From NCBI RefSeq assembly GCF_030384665.1, contig NC_083676.1:1860001-1924000 (forward strand): 64,000 bases of DNA, given 5' to 3'. Numbering within the stretch: the first letter of the stretch is position 1; every line of letters starts with the position of its first letter. Under the pieces are notes generated by a model. That model saw only the letters and a program-made list of their open reading frames with translations. It was not told the origin of the DNA and did no database searches. This document shows, piece by piece, positions 21,591 to 30,281 of this stretch. Made by a program: the position numbers and the translations under genes. Origin of the DNA: Lodderomyces elongisporus. Its lineage: Eukaryota; Ascomycota; Pichiomycetes; Serinales; Debaryomycetaceae.

Positions 21591-22253
21591 TTAGGGAAAA
21601 TCCTCAATTATGCGGTCAAAAATGGATGTGAGGATAGGAATGGTAAATTTATTCCAATCATCATAATACTCCATTTGAAACTTACTAATCATTCCATCAA
21701 TTTGTTGTTTCAGAAAACCCTCGGCACGAAGACCAGCCATGTAGAGGACTCCACGATATGCGGCATAGGGGATTCGATTGGCAATAGCCATATCAAAATG
21801 ATTCACAGCATCATGGTAGTGTTGGGTGCGAGAACCTTTTTGATTTTTCCAAGGTCGTAACCGTAATTGATACGCCAATTCGACAGCAGTACGAAAGCGA
21901 ACAGTTCCATATTCTCTTTTGAGATACTGATACATTTCACGACCAGTTTTGTAGTGTCCATTCAAGTGAGATCGAATCTCTGGCGCAACGCTATTCTTGA
22001 TTATCAATCTAGAGATATTATCGAGCGCATTGATAAGAACGGGCTCATCTGCGTCAGACTCATCCATATAAAGGGCAATTTTTCCAGTATTGCAGTATTT
22101 AATTAAGTCAGTGGAGTAAATTTCAAAAAAGTCAGTTAAACTATCATGCCATTCATAGTAGTTTATATCACTAGTGAGTGTGATAACATCGAGCTCAATG
22201 AGCGCACTTGGGTTATTTAAAATCTGTTGTAAATGGAAAATCCTTGACGTCAT
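21591..22253 (-). CDS. Gag capsid-like frame of the Ty1/copia element
   Basis: This intact 220-residue frame starts with ATG after the LTR-like end. It is helical and charged, with a UBN2/Ty-gag-like segment (YLKREYGTVRFRTAVEL) typical of copia gag. The frame ends shortly before the zinc knuckle, which is in the +1 frame, so the nucleocapsid part is cut off. It may still be translated but cannot support transposition by itself. Confidence 0.7.
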   Translation of the reverse strand: MTSRIFHLQQILNNPSALIELDVITLTSDINYYEWHDSLTDFFEIYSTDLIKYCNTGKIALYMDESDADEPVLINALDNISRLIIKNSVAPEIRSHLNGHYKTGREMYQYLKREYGTVRFRTAVELAYQLRLRPWKNQKGSRTQHYHDAVNHFDMAIANRIPYAAYRGVLYMAGLRAEGFLKQQIDGMISKFQMEYYDDWNKFTIPILTSIFDRIIEDFP

Positions 22254-22432
22254 TATTTTATTTAGCTGCTTAATATATAAAGCTATCCACTCAGAACTAC
22301 GTGAATTTTAGGCCCATTTATATATTTTATACAAGTGATATTCTCTTCATGAACCGAAAAGTGTAATACATAGCCAACTCGGTAGCTCCTATTGTATTGA
22401 CCTTGTGATCAGATATATATGTATATATTATG
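22254..22432 (-). repeat. LTR-like 5' end of the copia element
   Basis: About 180 bases share sequence with 20411-20590 in inverted orientation and directly precede the gag ATG. The outer edge abuts a C-run at 22434-22445, so the exact LTR boundary is uncertain. Confidence 0.55.
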
Positions 22433-23145
22433 CACCCCCCCCCCCAACAGGTCACAGAAATTGCGAGCAAAAAAAAAAAAAAACTTCGTAACTTCAAATG
22501 GTGGCAGGTTAGATTTTCTATTTTCTTTCTATCTCTCTCGGTAGTGCAAAAGATTTTGAAATAATGTGTATATCTGAATTTTTTTACTTATTTGTTAGAA
22601 GTTGAATTACTTTAATGATCGAATACATATCGAATTTTAGGGCTTAAAACTATTGTTGTTCGTTTTGTTTCAGACGCGTTTTCGATTCAAATTTTGAACA
22701 ACGTCATTAGGGGTAACTTTTCTCTCCCAAATTAAGTTTAAAATGAATGGGTAAGTGAGAGAGCGGGAAAATGTTTTAGTTAAGAAGCTAAATAAAAATA
22801 AAAATAAAAATATAAAAATAAAAAAAATACAGAAAACGAAAAGAAATTAAAAAGAAAACATAAACTTGAAAGTTGGAGATTTAAGAAACTCATTAACAAC
22901 AACAACAACAACAACAACAACCACATCATCATCATTATCGACAAATAACCAGTTCTTTCACAATAATCCTCAACTCTAAATTTCACAGACAATTAAGAGA
23001 AACTAAAGGAGACGCATTTATTTCCTTTTACTTTACAATTTTTATTTATTCTGTAGAGCTGAACGCATTATATTAAAGATTATTAATATCAGCATATTTG
23101 ACTGCTACAAGTTGAGTTAGAGAAAAGAGACGTTTGAAAACAGAT
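22433..23145. other. Intergenic region after the copia element
   Basis: A C-run (about 22434-22445), an A-run (about 22470-22484), A-rich sequence at 22790-22860 and (CAA)n at about 22897-22920. No gene is recognised. Confidence 0.6.
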
Positions 23146-24201
23146 ATGACTACTAGTTTGGAAGTAAGTGACATTACCAAATCACCATCTATATCCTCGC
23201 TTTCATCAGTTAATACTACCCATTCTACAGAACAGCTCATCAAGAGTTTGTCGGACTCACCTACAAAGAAATTAGATACCCAACAAACTGTTAATGGAAA
23301 TAGCACAGAAAATACTGCTAATACTGCTAATGACGCTAATGACGCTAATGCAGCTGAAACAGGTGAAACAGGTGAAACAGATAATATTGGTGTTACCATT
23401 AATACGTCCAGTATTAATGATAACGATACAGAAATAGGTACCTCAACTCCTACTACAACAAATCTCACTACCGTTCCTACAACAGAGACAGTGTCTCCCA
23501 TTGCACAACCAACAACTAAACTACCTCAATCCTTCGCCTCAAAAACTACTTTCTACAATGAATTAAACAACTCAAGCAATACTCTCATCAGCAGTAACAA
23601 CAACAACACCACCACCACCACCACCAACAATGGTATCACCAACAATAGCAGCACAACCAATGGCAATTCCAACAAGCCAATCACAAATAAAAAGAAACCC
23701 ATTAAATTCACAGTACGGAAAGTATCACACGAATTAATTAACCCTTCTGCTGTATCGAGTAACACCGCATCCACTTCGTTCTATACCAGTACATCTCATC
23801 ATAGTAATAGTCCCTTGCTCAATGACCGGCAACAAAATCTGCACAACTACCTGAAAAAACAGCAACAACAACAACAACAACAACAACAATATCATCATCA
23901 TCATCACCATCATCAACAAGCAGATACAAGAAAACTAGAAAGTGCCCAAGCGAAATATAGCTCGTACGAGAATCGTATTGTCAAGATTGAAAAAGAAATC
24001 GATTTTTTGACTCAGTTGTTGCCTCCATATAACGTCGAAGTTGATTATAGTACCAGAGTCAAGATTCAAAATGCAATTGAGAAGTTGAGAAATAAGCAGG
24101 ATGAAATTGAAAAAAAGAAGTACACGTTAGGGATCACTATAAGCAGATTATGGAGGGGCCACGAAGGTAGCGAGATTTGGGTTAGGAAGTTTGACAATTG
24201 A
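23146..24201 (+). CDS. Unrecognised protein with conserved-looking C-terminal coiled coil
   Basis: The start is ATG at 23146; four codons of open frame lie upstream without ATG. Of 351 residues, the first 250 are Thr/Asn/Ser-rich and disordered, with Gln and His runs near residues 243-262. The last about 95 residues differ: a Lys/Glu-rich coiled coil (ESAQAKYSSYENRIVKIEKE), a Pro-containing turn, a second helix and a compact ending with RLWRG and EIWVRKF. That ending looks like a conserved domain rather than filler, and I have a vague recollection of similar C-termini in uncharacterised fungal proteins. I cannot name the family. Lys and Glu dominate the helices, so a protein-interaction role is plausible. 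Confidence 0.7.
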   Translation: MTTSLEVSDITKSPSISSLSSVNTTHSTEQLIKSLSDSPTKKLDTQQTVNGNSTENTANTANDANDANAAETGETGETDNIGVTINTSSINDNDTEIGTSTPTTTNLTTVPTTETVSPIAQPTTKLPQSFASKTTFYNELNNSSNTLISSNNNNTTTTTTNNGITNNSSTTNGNSNKPITNKKKPIKFTVRKVSHELINPSAVSSNTASTSFYTSTSHHSNSPLLNDRQQNLHNYLKKQQQQQQQQQQYHHHHHHHQQADTRKLESAQAKYSSYENRIVKIEKEIDFLTQLLPPYNVEVDYSTRVKIQNAIEKLRNKQDEIEKKKYTLGITISRLWRGHEGSEIWVRKFDN

Positions 24202-25344
24202 ACATCATTTGTCATGCTGCAATAAGAAAAGAAAAACTGGGTGCTCTGAAGATAAAAGTCAGAATCTTTGAGGAGAGGTAAAAAAACAAAGTAGGAAACA
24301 AACAAAAAAAAAATAAACAAGATATGAACAAGGGCGTAGAATAATTAACCGGGTTTAATATTACTAGTGCTTTAAGCTATTGATGCTTCGATATTAGTGA
24401 CAATAAAACATATGTATCATCTGAAATTGACACTTTTTTTATGATAAAGTTTGAGTGAAAGTTAACTTGTATGAAAAGCTGACTTCACTTTACTAGTATA
24501 ATGGAGTTGGCGTATAATAAAAAATCGAACTGATGCGATGCTAGAAATTAGTCAACGGGCGTCTGAGTGAGGGAATGGGGTTTTAGAGGTCGAGGACTGG
24601 AAGGTGGAGGGTAGATGAAGGGATATTTAAAGACATCTACACTATATTCCTCTTCTTATCACTTATCACTGCATGATTGGAATTTACACAGAGTAGGAAA
24701 GAAAAAAAAAGGTAATTTTTCATACTGTACCTTTCAGATTTATTTACACCTCGCTGACCAGATTAATCGAATGTATCAATATCTAGTTTATCTAGTTTAT
24801 CTATAGCCTTACATATAGTAATATAAATATCAGATGTTTGTCTGCTTTATGAATTAAGGTACCTTTGTTTTTCGTGTCTTTATTTTTTTATTTGTCTATA
24901 CAGGATCTGCCTCTCTTACTTTGTCATCGTTTCATTTTAGTTTGTATGTGTAAGTGTGGGTGTGTAGGTGTGTAGGTGCGAGCGTTGACCCTTCACCCGC
25001 AAAAATCTCTTTTTTAATTTCTGAGTATCAAAGATTAAACCATTTGATGCAAATAGAATTAATAACCAGTCTCACTATATTTACGACTTTTGTTAGCATT
25101 CTATTCTTGAGCACCAATACCAACATCTACTTCTGTGACTTTGCTTAGTATCCACTGGTAATATACCTACATACACCTACACATACCTATACATATCTAC
25201 CTAACTAATTAACTAACTAACTATCTATATATATATATAAATAGCTAAGTATAGCTTTACATTATAATTCGGTTCTCTTACTGCGGACTGAGCAGCCACA
25301 AACACTCAAAGCCCTAGTATCATCTAGTTATCATTTCGTTTCAC
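24202..25344. other. Intergenic region upstream of the PAS kinase
   Basis: No gene is recognised. Short frames (24615-24806, 24954-25148) lack domains. A TATA-like (TA)n run at about 25225-25240 lies about 110 bases before the kinase ATG. Confidence 0.6.
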
Positions 25345-28300
25345 ATGTCTACACAATTTGAAAGGGAAAACACCTCAAACAGTCAAGTGTTTGACGACAA
25401 GACACTAGCAGCTACAGCAGAAGCCACGACAGCATCGGCAGCAAGAGACCGTAATTATTTCAATAGTTCTGATGATGAGAATATAGACAGGTTCGATGAT
25501 GATGGACCCATATGGTTTGGTAGGAACCTGAACTCACAAAGAGGTGGCGCCTCAACTACTGCGCCCTTGCCATCCTCATCCTCATCCTCATCCTCATCCT
25601 TTTCTTCATCGAGGTCAAGATCAGCGAATAATCGAGTTGTGGGGATATATCTGCATACAGCCCTTCCCTTACCACTGCCGCTGTTAATAGATCCTAAATC
25701 TCAGGATCTCCAACATCCAGATTCATCCGATACTACGTCATCAATCACACCATCTTTGCGTTTCTCAAGGCCAGATGTAAATTTAAAGCAACCATCGTCG
25801 GAACAGTTTGCTCCTGCTCATTTACCAACGCCAAGCAATAGCCTAAACTCTCACTCAAACTTGGAGCCAAACCTGAATCCACTTCTGAACCCAGGTGCAA
25901 TCACAAATTCAACTGCAAACACAAATTCAACACCAAGCACCAATGCAGATAATCAGCAGGACAGATCCAACTATGAAAGTATTCTCAAATTTCCCATAGA
26001 GTCTTCGCACTCGTACTCATATGCACATTTGTCACCCAATTCACTTGCACTAAGGTTGAATGTTTTAAGGAGATGTTTAGAGATTCTCAAAGACAGGCCT
26101 GATTTGTTTAGATCTATAGCTGGAGGGAGTAGCAATGATGCGAATGAAGAAGAGATAGATAATGACAATACCAACAACTACTACGACCATGCCCAAGACG
26201 ACCATGTCCACGGCGATGCAAATAATGACAACACCTCCTACCAGCGTTTCAAATTTGAAGCACAGACGCCGCATTCAACTACTTTAGGTATCAAACCAAA
26301 GAATAAAGTATTTACACAACTCCAGAATCTTAGTACAGATTCTATTTTGGACACATCATCATCATCATTATCGCCAACAACATCAGCATCTTTAACAGAA
26401 AAAACAAGCAAAAAGTATAGATTGCAAAACAATGCATCATCTGCAGCCTTGGCTGCATTATTTAGACCTCCCTTGCCAAGGTCTGACTCTTTACCTATTG
26501 ATACAACTCGAAGTGGGCTTCGAAAAGTGAGTGCTCCTTCAAATTTGGAACAGAGTTCCACTGCCACCACTAATATCAGCACAGTCACCAACCAAAAGTA
26601 CGATGAAGACAATTTATCAACCAACGATGGGTTTAAAGATGTGTTGAATCTTTTGGAAAAAGATATGGACTCTGTGATGAATAATTATGAGATTGCATCT
26701 ACATTACATGATCTTTCGCTATCTTCGCAAGAAGAGCAGCACAAGATCAAACATGACATGGTTAAAAAGAAACTTATTTACGCATTGGCAATGCCATTTC
26801 TTGAAACTTCAGTACAAACATCATCGCTATTGGAGAGTGAAGATGGTTCTGCATTGAAACGCGCTGCAATTAGACCCTCAACCACTGCATTGAACTTGCT
26901 CAATAATAACTTACATTCCAAAGCACTACCGCTGGGTGTACTGGCTGCACTGGCTGCACTGGCTGCACTGGCGCCAATGACACCATTGACACCACTGGCA
27001 CCACTGACAGCTGCTGGACCACTAACGCCCGTAACACCAACGCTGGCATTGCACGCGATGCACCCGCTTAGCACCGAACAATCAAATGAACATCCAGGGC
27101 GAACGTCACACAATGGAGGAAATACCAAGAAACGGCCTTTCCAATCTATGCTCACTAGCAAGTACTCAGCACCACAATCCGTGTTCACGATCGAGGCAGA
27201 TCTTCCATGGTCCGTCAAGGCGGCAAATGACTTGGCATGCCTCATGTTTGGAATTTCAAAAACTACTATAAAGGCATTAACACTTATGGACTTGATTGCA
27301 CCACAATTTCGTGATTTTGTTATGTCACGGTTAACGAAAACGGCATTTGAGAATAGACGAGGCGATCATAACCTTTTTGCAGGAGAAATAGTTGCCATTA
27401 TCCGACCTGGGGACCAAAATTTTTCGTACACTTCTCTTTGGGCGAAGAAAAAGGGGAATTTGATAATCTTTATGTTTGATCAAGTGCCCTGCGATGCTTT
27501 TGATGCAGTCATACTGCGACAAGATGACGATGAAAACAATAACAACAACAACAAGAGGGAACATATTTATGAGGATATATTTACCATACAGTCCGTCCAC
27601 GAAGTTGCTGGAAACCTTGTACGTGATCATGATTTGACTACAAACTTGAAAACACTAAGAGAGTTGAGTGAGTCCTTGGACTCAGAATTGACTGAATATA
27701 GTAAAACTTTACCGAAAGACGAAGATAAGAGTCGAGCACAAAGTCACTTTATCAACCGTACGAGGTATTTCACTCTTCAACTTGAAGAAGGCAACCAGAG
27801 TATTCCCTGTGCCATAACATCTAGCTCAATTCCTTTGAATGATAACAAGTCTGCCATTAAACTCAAAATTCACACAATGCCTTATGTTGCAGGTATATTT
27901 GTGCTTAATGCGAGGACTTTTCAAATATTATCCTGTAACAATGCAATTGCAAGGAATTTATTTGGAAGGTCATCGGAAGAGTTGCAGGATCAATGCATCA
28001 ACGAAATTATTCCAAATTTTATCGATATTCTACATGTCGGTCTTGAAACCAATACTGAGACATTCCAACTCACCACGGGGTTGGTATTGCCTGAGCATTT
28101 TTTCAGAAAATACGATGCGCTCATCAAGTACCAGCAACTGTCTGACCTGACTGAAACTGAAGAAGACATTTTCTTCAAGTCACATGGTGTTGAAGGTAAG
28201 CATCGTGACGGGAAGACCATATTTGTTGATGTTCAAGCTCGAACTTCAGATGAAGATGCATTGATTTTGTGGGTGACTTACTCCAGAACTGGGCGAGCAC

Positions 28301-29892
28301 GCAGTATGAGCAAAGAGCTAGATAAGCTAAGCTCATCGACTTCGTCTATTTCTTTAGCATCGAGCGATAAATCTGCCGGGGCTACAACCAGCTCAACACG
28401 CACTAAATCTCATTCAAGTCATGCGAGATTGTCAGATTTGGTTCTTACCCCAAATCAGGCGCAGACTCAAACTCCCAAACATGAAAAGACAGGAACAAAC
28501 GATTCATTATCGTCTATCGGTGGACCTCTTCCTTCGCAGTTGAAGTTGTTTGACAATGAAAAGGAAAAAGAGCTATTGGAGTTTTCACCGCGAGAAGTAA
28601 CGAGAGCGCTGAGTACTCGAAGGGTTGATACAGTGAATATATTGCCAAGAGCCAGTTTAGATAGCTTTATGTTTCATGACCAAATCGAAGATCAGAAGAA
28701 AAAACAACAACAGCAGCAACAGCAGCAGAAAAAAAAGAAGAAGGCTTTGTTTGAAGGAGAGAAGAACCCAAACAAAATAGAGGAAGGGGTGGAACTGAAC
28801 AGGTGGAATGACGTTAATGAGCAAGAAAATGATGGAAACATAAAGGAACGAAAGCAAATAGAAGAAGATGAGAACGAAGTAGGCGGACAAGCGGGAGAAG
28901 AAGAAGAAGAAGAAGAAGAAGACGAGGGAATGGTGCAAGAATTGACACCTCATGAGGTAATGGTTCATCAAAACTCCTTCAAGGCCACGTATTCCGAAGA
29001 AGAAATATTGCAAATGGAAAATGAGTTTCTAGCTGGTATTCGCAGCAAATCATCACAATGGCCTCAAGATGTTGGGTTGGCTAGGCGGACGAAAAAATTT
29101 TCTGAGTTTAAAGTGGTGAAGGAGATGGGTGAAGGAGCCTATGGTAAAGTTGTTCTTGCTCAACATAAAGAAGATCCAGTCTACAAGATCATTATAAAGT
29201 GTATTGATAAGGAAAGAATTCTTGTTGATACATGGGTAAGAGATCGTAAGTTGGGTACAATCCCCAGTGAAATCCAGATTATGGCATTCCTCAACTCCGA
29301 GCCACACCCAAACATCATGAGGATTGTTGATTTTTTTGAGGATCTGAAATATTACTATCTTGAAACCCCCATTTTTGGAGACCCACCTGCGATCGATTTG
29401 TTTGACTATATAGAGGTCAAAAAGGATTTGACCGAAACAGATTGCAAATTTATCTTCAAACAAGTTGTGTCATCAATATACCATTTGCACAAGCAAGGAA
29501 TAGTCCATAGAGATATCAAGGATGAGAATGTCATTGTTGATGAAAAGGGACTCATCAAGCTCATTGACTTTGGGTCAGCTGGGTATGTCAAGCAAGGACC
29601 ATTTGATGTGTTTGTTGGAACTATAGATTACGCATCACCAGAAGTTTTGCGCGGAGAGAAGTATGAAGGGAAACCGCAGGATATATGGGCTTTGGGAATT
29701 TTGCTTTATACAATGTTGTACAAAGAGAATCCATTTTACAATGTTGATGAAATCATGGAGGGTGATTTGAGGATCCCATACGTTGTGAGCGAAACAAGTT
29801 TAGCTTTGATCAAGAAAATTTTGGTTAGAGATGTGGCAAAAAGACCAACAATTACAGATATAGTAGAGTCAGATTGGTTGCAATCTGAATAA
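25345..29892 (+). CDS. PSK1: PAS-domain Ser/Thr protein kinase, Psk1/Psk2-like
   Basis: The 1515-residue protein has a disordered Ser-rich N-terminus, a PAS-like region starting near residue 612 (VFTIEADLPWSVKAANDLA), a second PAS domain near 847-905 (AGIFVLNARTFQILSCNNA), and a C-terminal kinase domain from about 1252: G-loop GEGAYGKV, HRDIKDEN near 1387, DFGSAG, then the SPE motif and WALGILL. This order is that of PAS kinase. Yeast Psk1/Psk2 steer glucose towards cell-wall glucan and away from glycogen through Ugp1 and Gsy2, and affect translation. The yeast duplication is absent from this clade, so the symbol stands for the single PSK orthologue. An acidic/Gln-rich linker at about 1110-1200 and a CTG-coded repeat at 26932-27020 are low complexity. 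Confidence 0.92.
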   Translation: MSTQFERENTSNSQVFDDKTLAATAEATTASAARDRNYFNSSDDENIDRFDDDGPIWFGRNLNSQRGGASTTAPLPSSSSSSSSSFSSSRSRSANNRVVGIYLHTALPLPLPLLIDPKSQDLQHPDSSDTTSSITPSLRFSRPDVNLKQPSSEQFAPAHLPTPSNSLNSHSNLEPNLNPLLNPGAITNSTANTNSTPSTNADNQQDRSNYESILKFPIESSHSYSYAHLSPNSLALRLNVLRRCLEILKDRPDLFRSIAGGSSNDANEEEIDNDNTNNYYDHAQDDHVHGDANNDNTSYQRFKFEAQTPHSTTLGIKPKNKVFTQLQNLSTDSILDTSSSSLSPTTSASLTEKTSKKYRLQNNASSAALAALFRPPLPRSDSLPIDTTRSGLRKVSAPSNLEQSSTATTNISTVTNQKYDEDNLSTNDGFKDVLNLLEKDMDSVMNNYEIASTLHDLSLSSQEEQHKIKHDMVKKKLIYALAMPFLETSVQTSSLLESEDGSALKRAAIRPSTTALNLLNNNLHSKALPLGVLAALAALAALAPMTPLTPLAPLTAAGPLTPVTPTLALHAMHPLSTEQSNEHPGRTSHNGGNTKKRPFQSMLTSKYSAPQSVFTIEADLPWSVKAANDLACLMFGISKTTIKALTLMDLIAPQFRDFVMSRLTKTAFENRRGDHNLFAGEIVAIIRPGDQNFSYTSLWAKKKGNLIIFMFDQVPCDAFDAVILRQDDDENNNNNNKREHIYEDIFTIQSVHEVAGNLVRDHDLTTNLKTLRELSESLDSELTEYSKTLPKDEDKSRAQSHFINRTRYFTLQLEEGNQSIPCAITSSSIPLNDNKSAIKLKIHTMPYVAGIFVLNARTFQILSCNNAIARNLFGRSSEELQDQCINEIIPNFIDILHVGLETNTETFQLTTGLVLPEHFFRKYDALIKYQQLSDLTETEEDIFFKSHGVEGKHRDGKTIFVDVQARTSDEDALILWVTYSRTGRARSMSKELDKLSSSTSSISLASSDKSAGATTSSTRTKSHSSHARLSDLVLTPNQAQTQTPKHEKTGTNDSLSSIGGPLPSQLKLFDNEKEKELLEFSPREVTRALSTRRVDTVNILPRASLDSFMFHDQIEDQKKKQQQQQQQQKKKKKALFEGEKNPNKIEEGVELNRWNDVNEQENDGNIKERKQIEEDENEVGGQAGEEEEEEEEDEGMVQELTPHEVMVHQNSFKATYSEEEILQMENEFLAGIRSKSSQWPQDVGLARRTKKFSEFKVVKEMGEGAYGKVVLAQHKEDPVYKIIIKCIDKERILVDTWVRDRKLGTIPSEIQIMAFLNSEPHPNIMRIVDFFEDLKYYYLETPIFGDPPAIDLFDYIEVKKDLTETDCKFIFKQVVSSIYHLHKQGIVHRDIKDENVIVDEKGLIKLIDFGSAGYVKQGPFDVFVGTIDYASPEVLRGEKYEGKPQDIWALGILLYTMLYKENPFYNVDEIMEGDLRIPYVVSETSLALIKKILVRDVAKRPTITDIVESDWLQSE

Positions 29893-30281
29893 AGACTTTT
29901 TGAATTCCGAAAAAATCAGCAGAAAACGATATTTATTAAGTTATTTTTTTCTTTTTTTTTTACTTTTTTTTGTCGTTTGTTCTTTGACATGTATGCGTTG
30001 TGATATAGATTCTCTATGTAGTTTTATATGCAAAGGTGTCTCTGACGATGTTATCTATATAATTGATGTTGATGTTGATGTTGATGACTAGTCAGGACTT
30101 TCATCTATGTTGTTACTACTATAGAGTGCGCATTATTTTTGGACTGTAATTAAATCCGAAATTATATGACATATATTACCTACAAGTACGAGTAATTTGT
30201 ATACAATCTATATTTACTCATAGCTTCAAGGTCAGCAAAAGACTTTATACATGTTACTGGCTTTATTATATATATACTGCT
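29893..30281. other. Intergenic region between PSK and SLD3
   Basis: T-rich 3' flank with a short GATGTT repeat at about 30065-30086, then an AT-rich SLD3 promoter with TATATATA about 15 bases before the ATG. No gene is seen. Confidence 0.6.

Larger units (their letters stand above)
20411..22432 (-). mobile_element. Degenerate Ty1/copia-type retrotransposon with an inverted second 5' end
   Basis: Read on the minus strand from 22432: an LTR-like end (to about 22254), a gag frame (22253-21591), a zinc knuckle in another frame (21541-21500), a protease site DSGAS (21344-21330) followed by a stop, and integrase fragments (21120-20766). The order gag-protease-integrase is that of copia/Ty1 elements. 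Reverse transcriptase and RNase H are missing. From 20760 down to 20411 the sequence is instead a plus-strand copy of the element's own LTR end and gag start, so the element's 5' end is present twice, facing inward. Confidence 0.85.
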
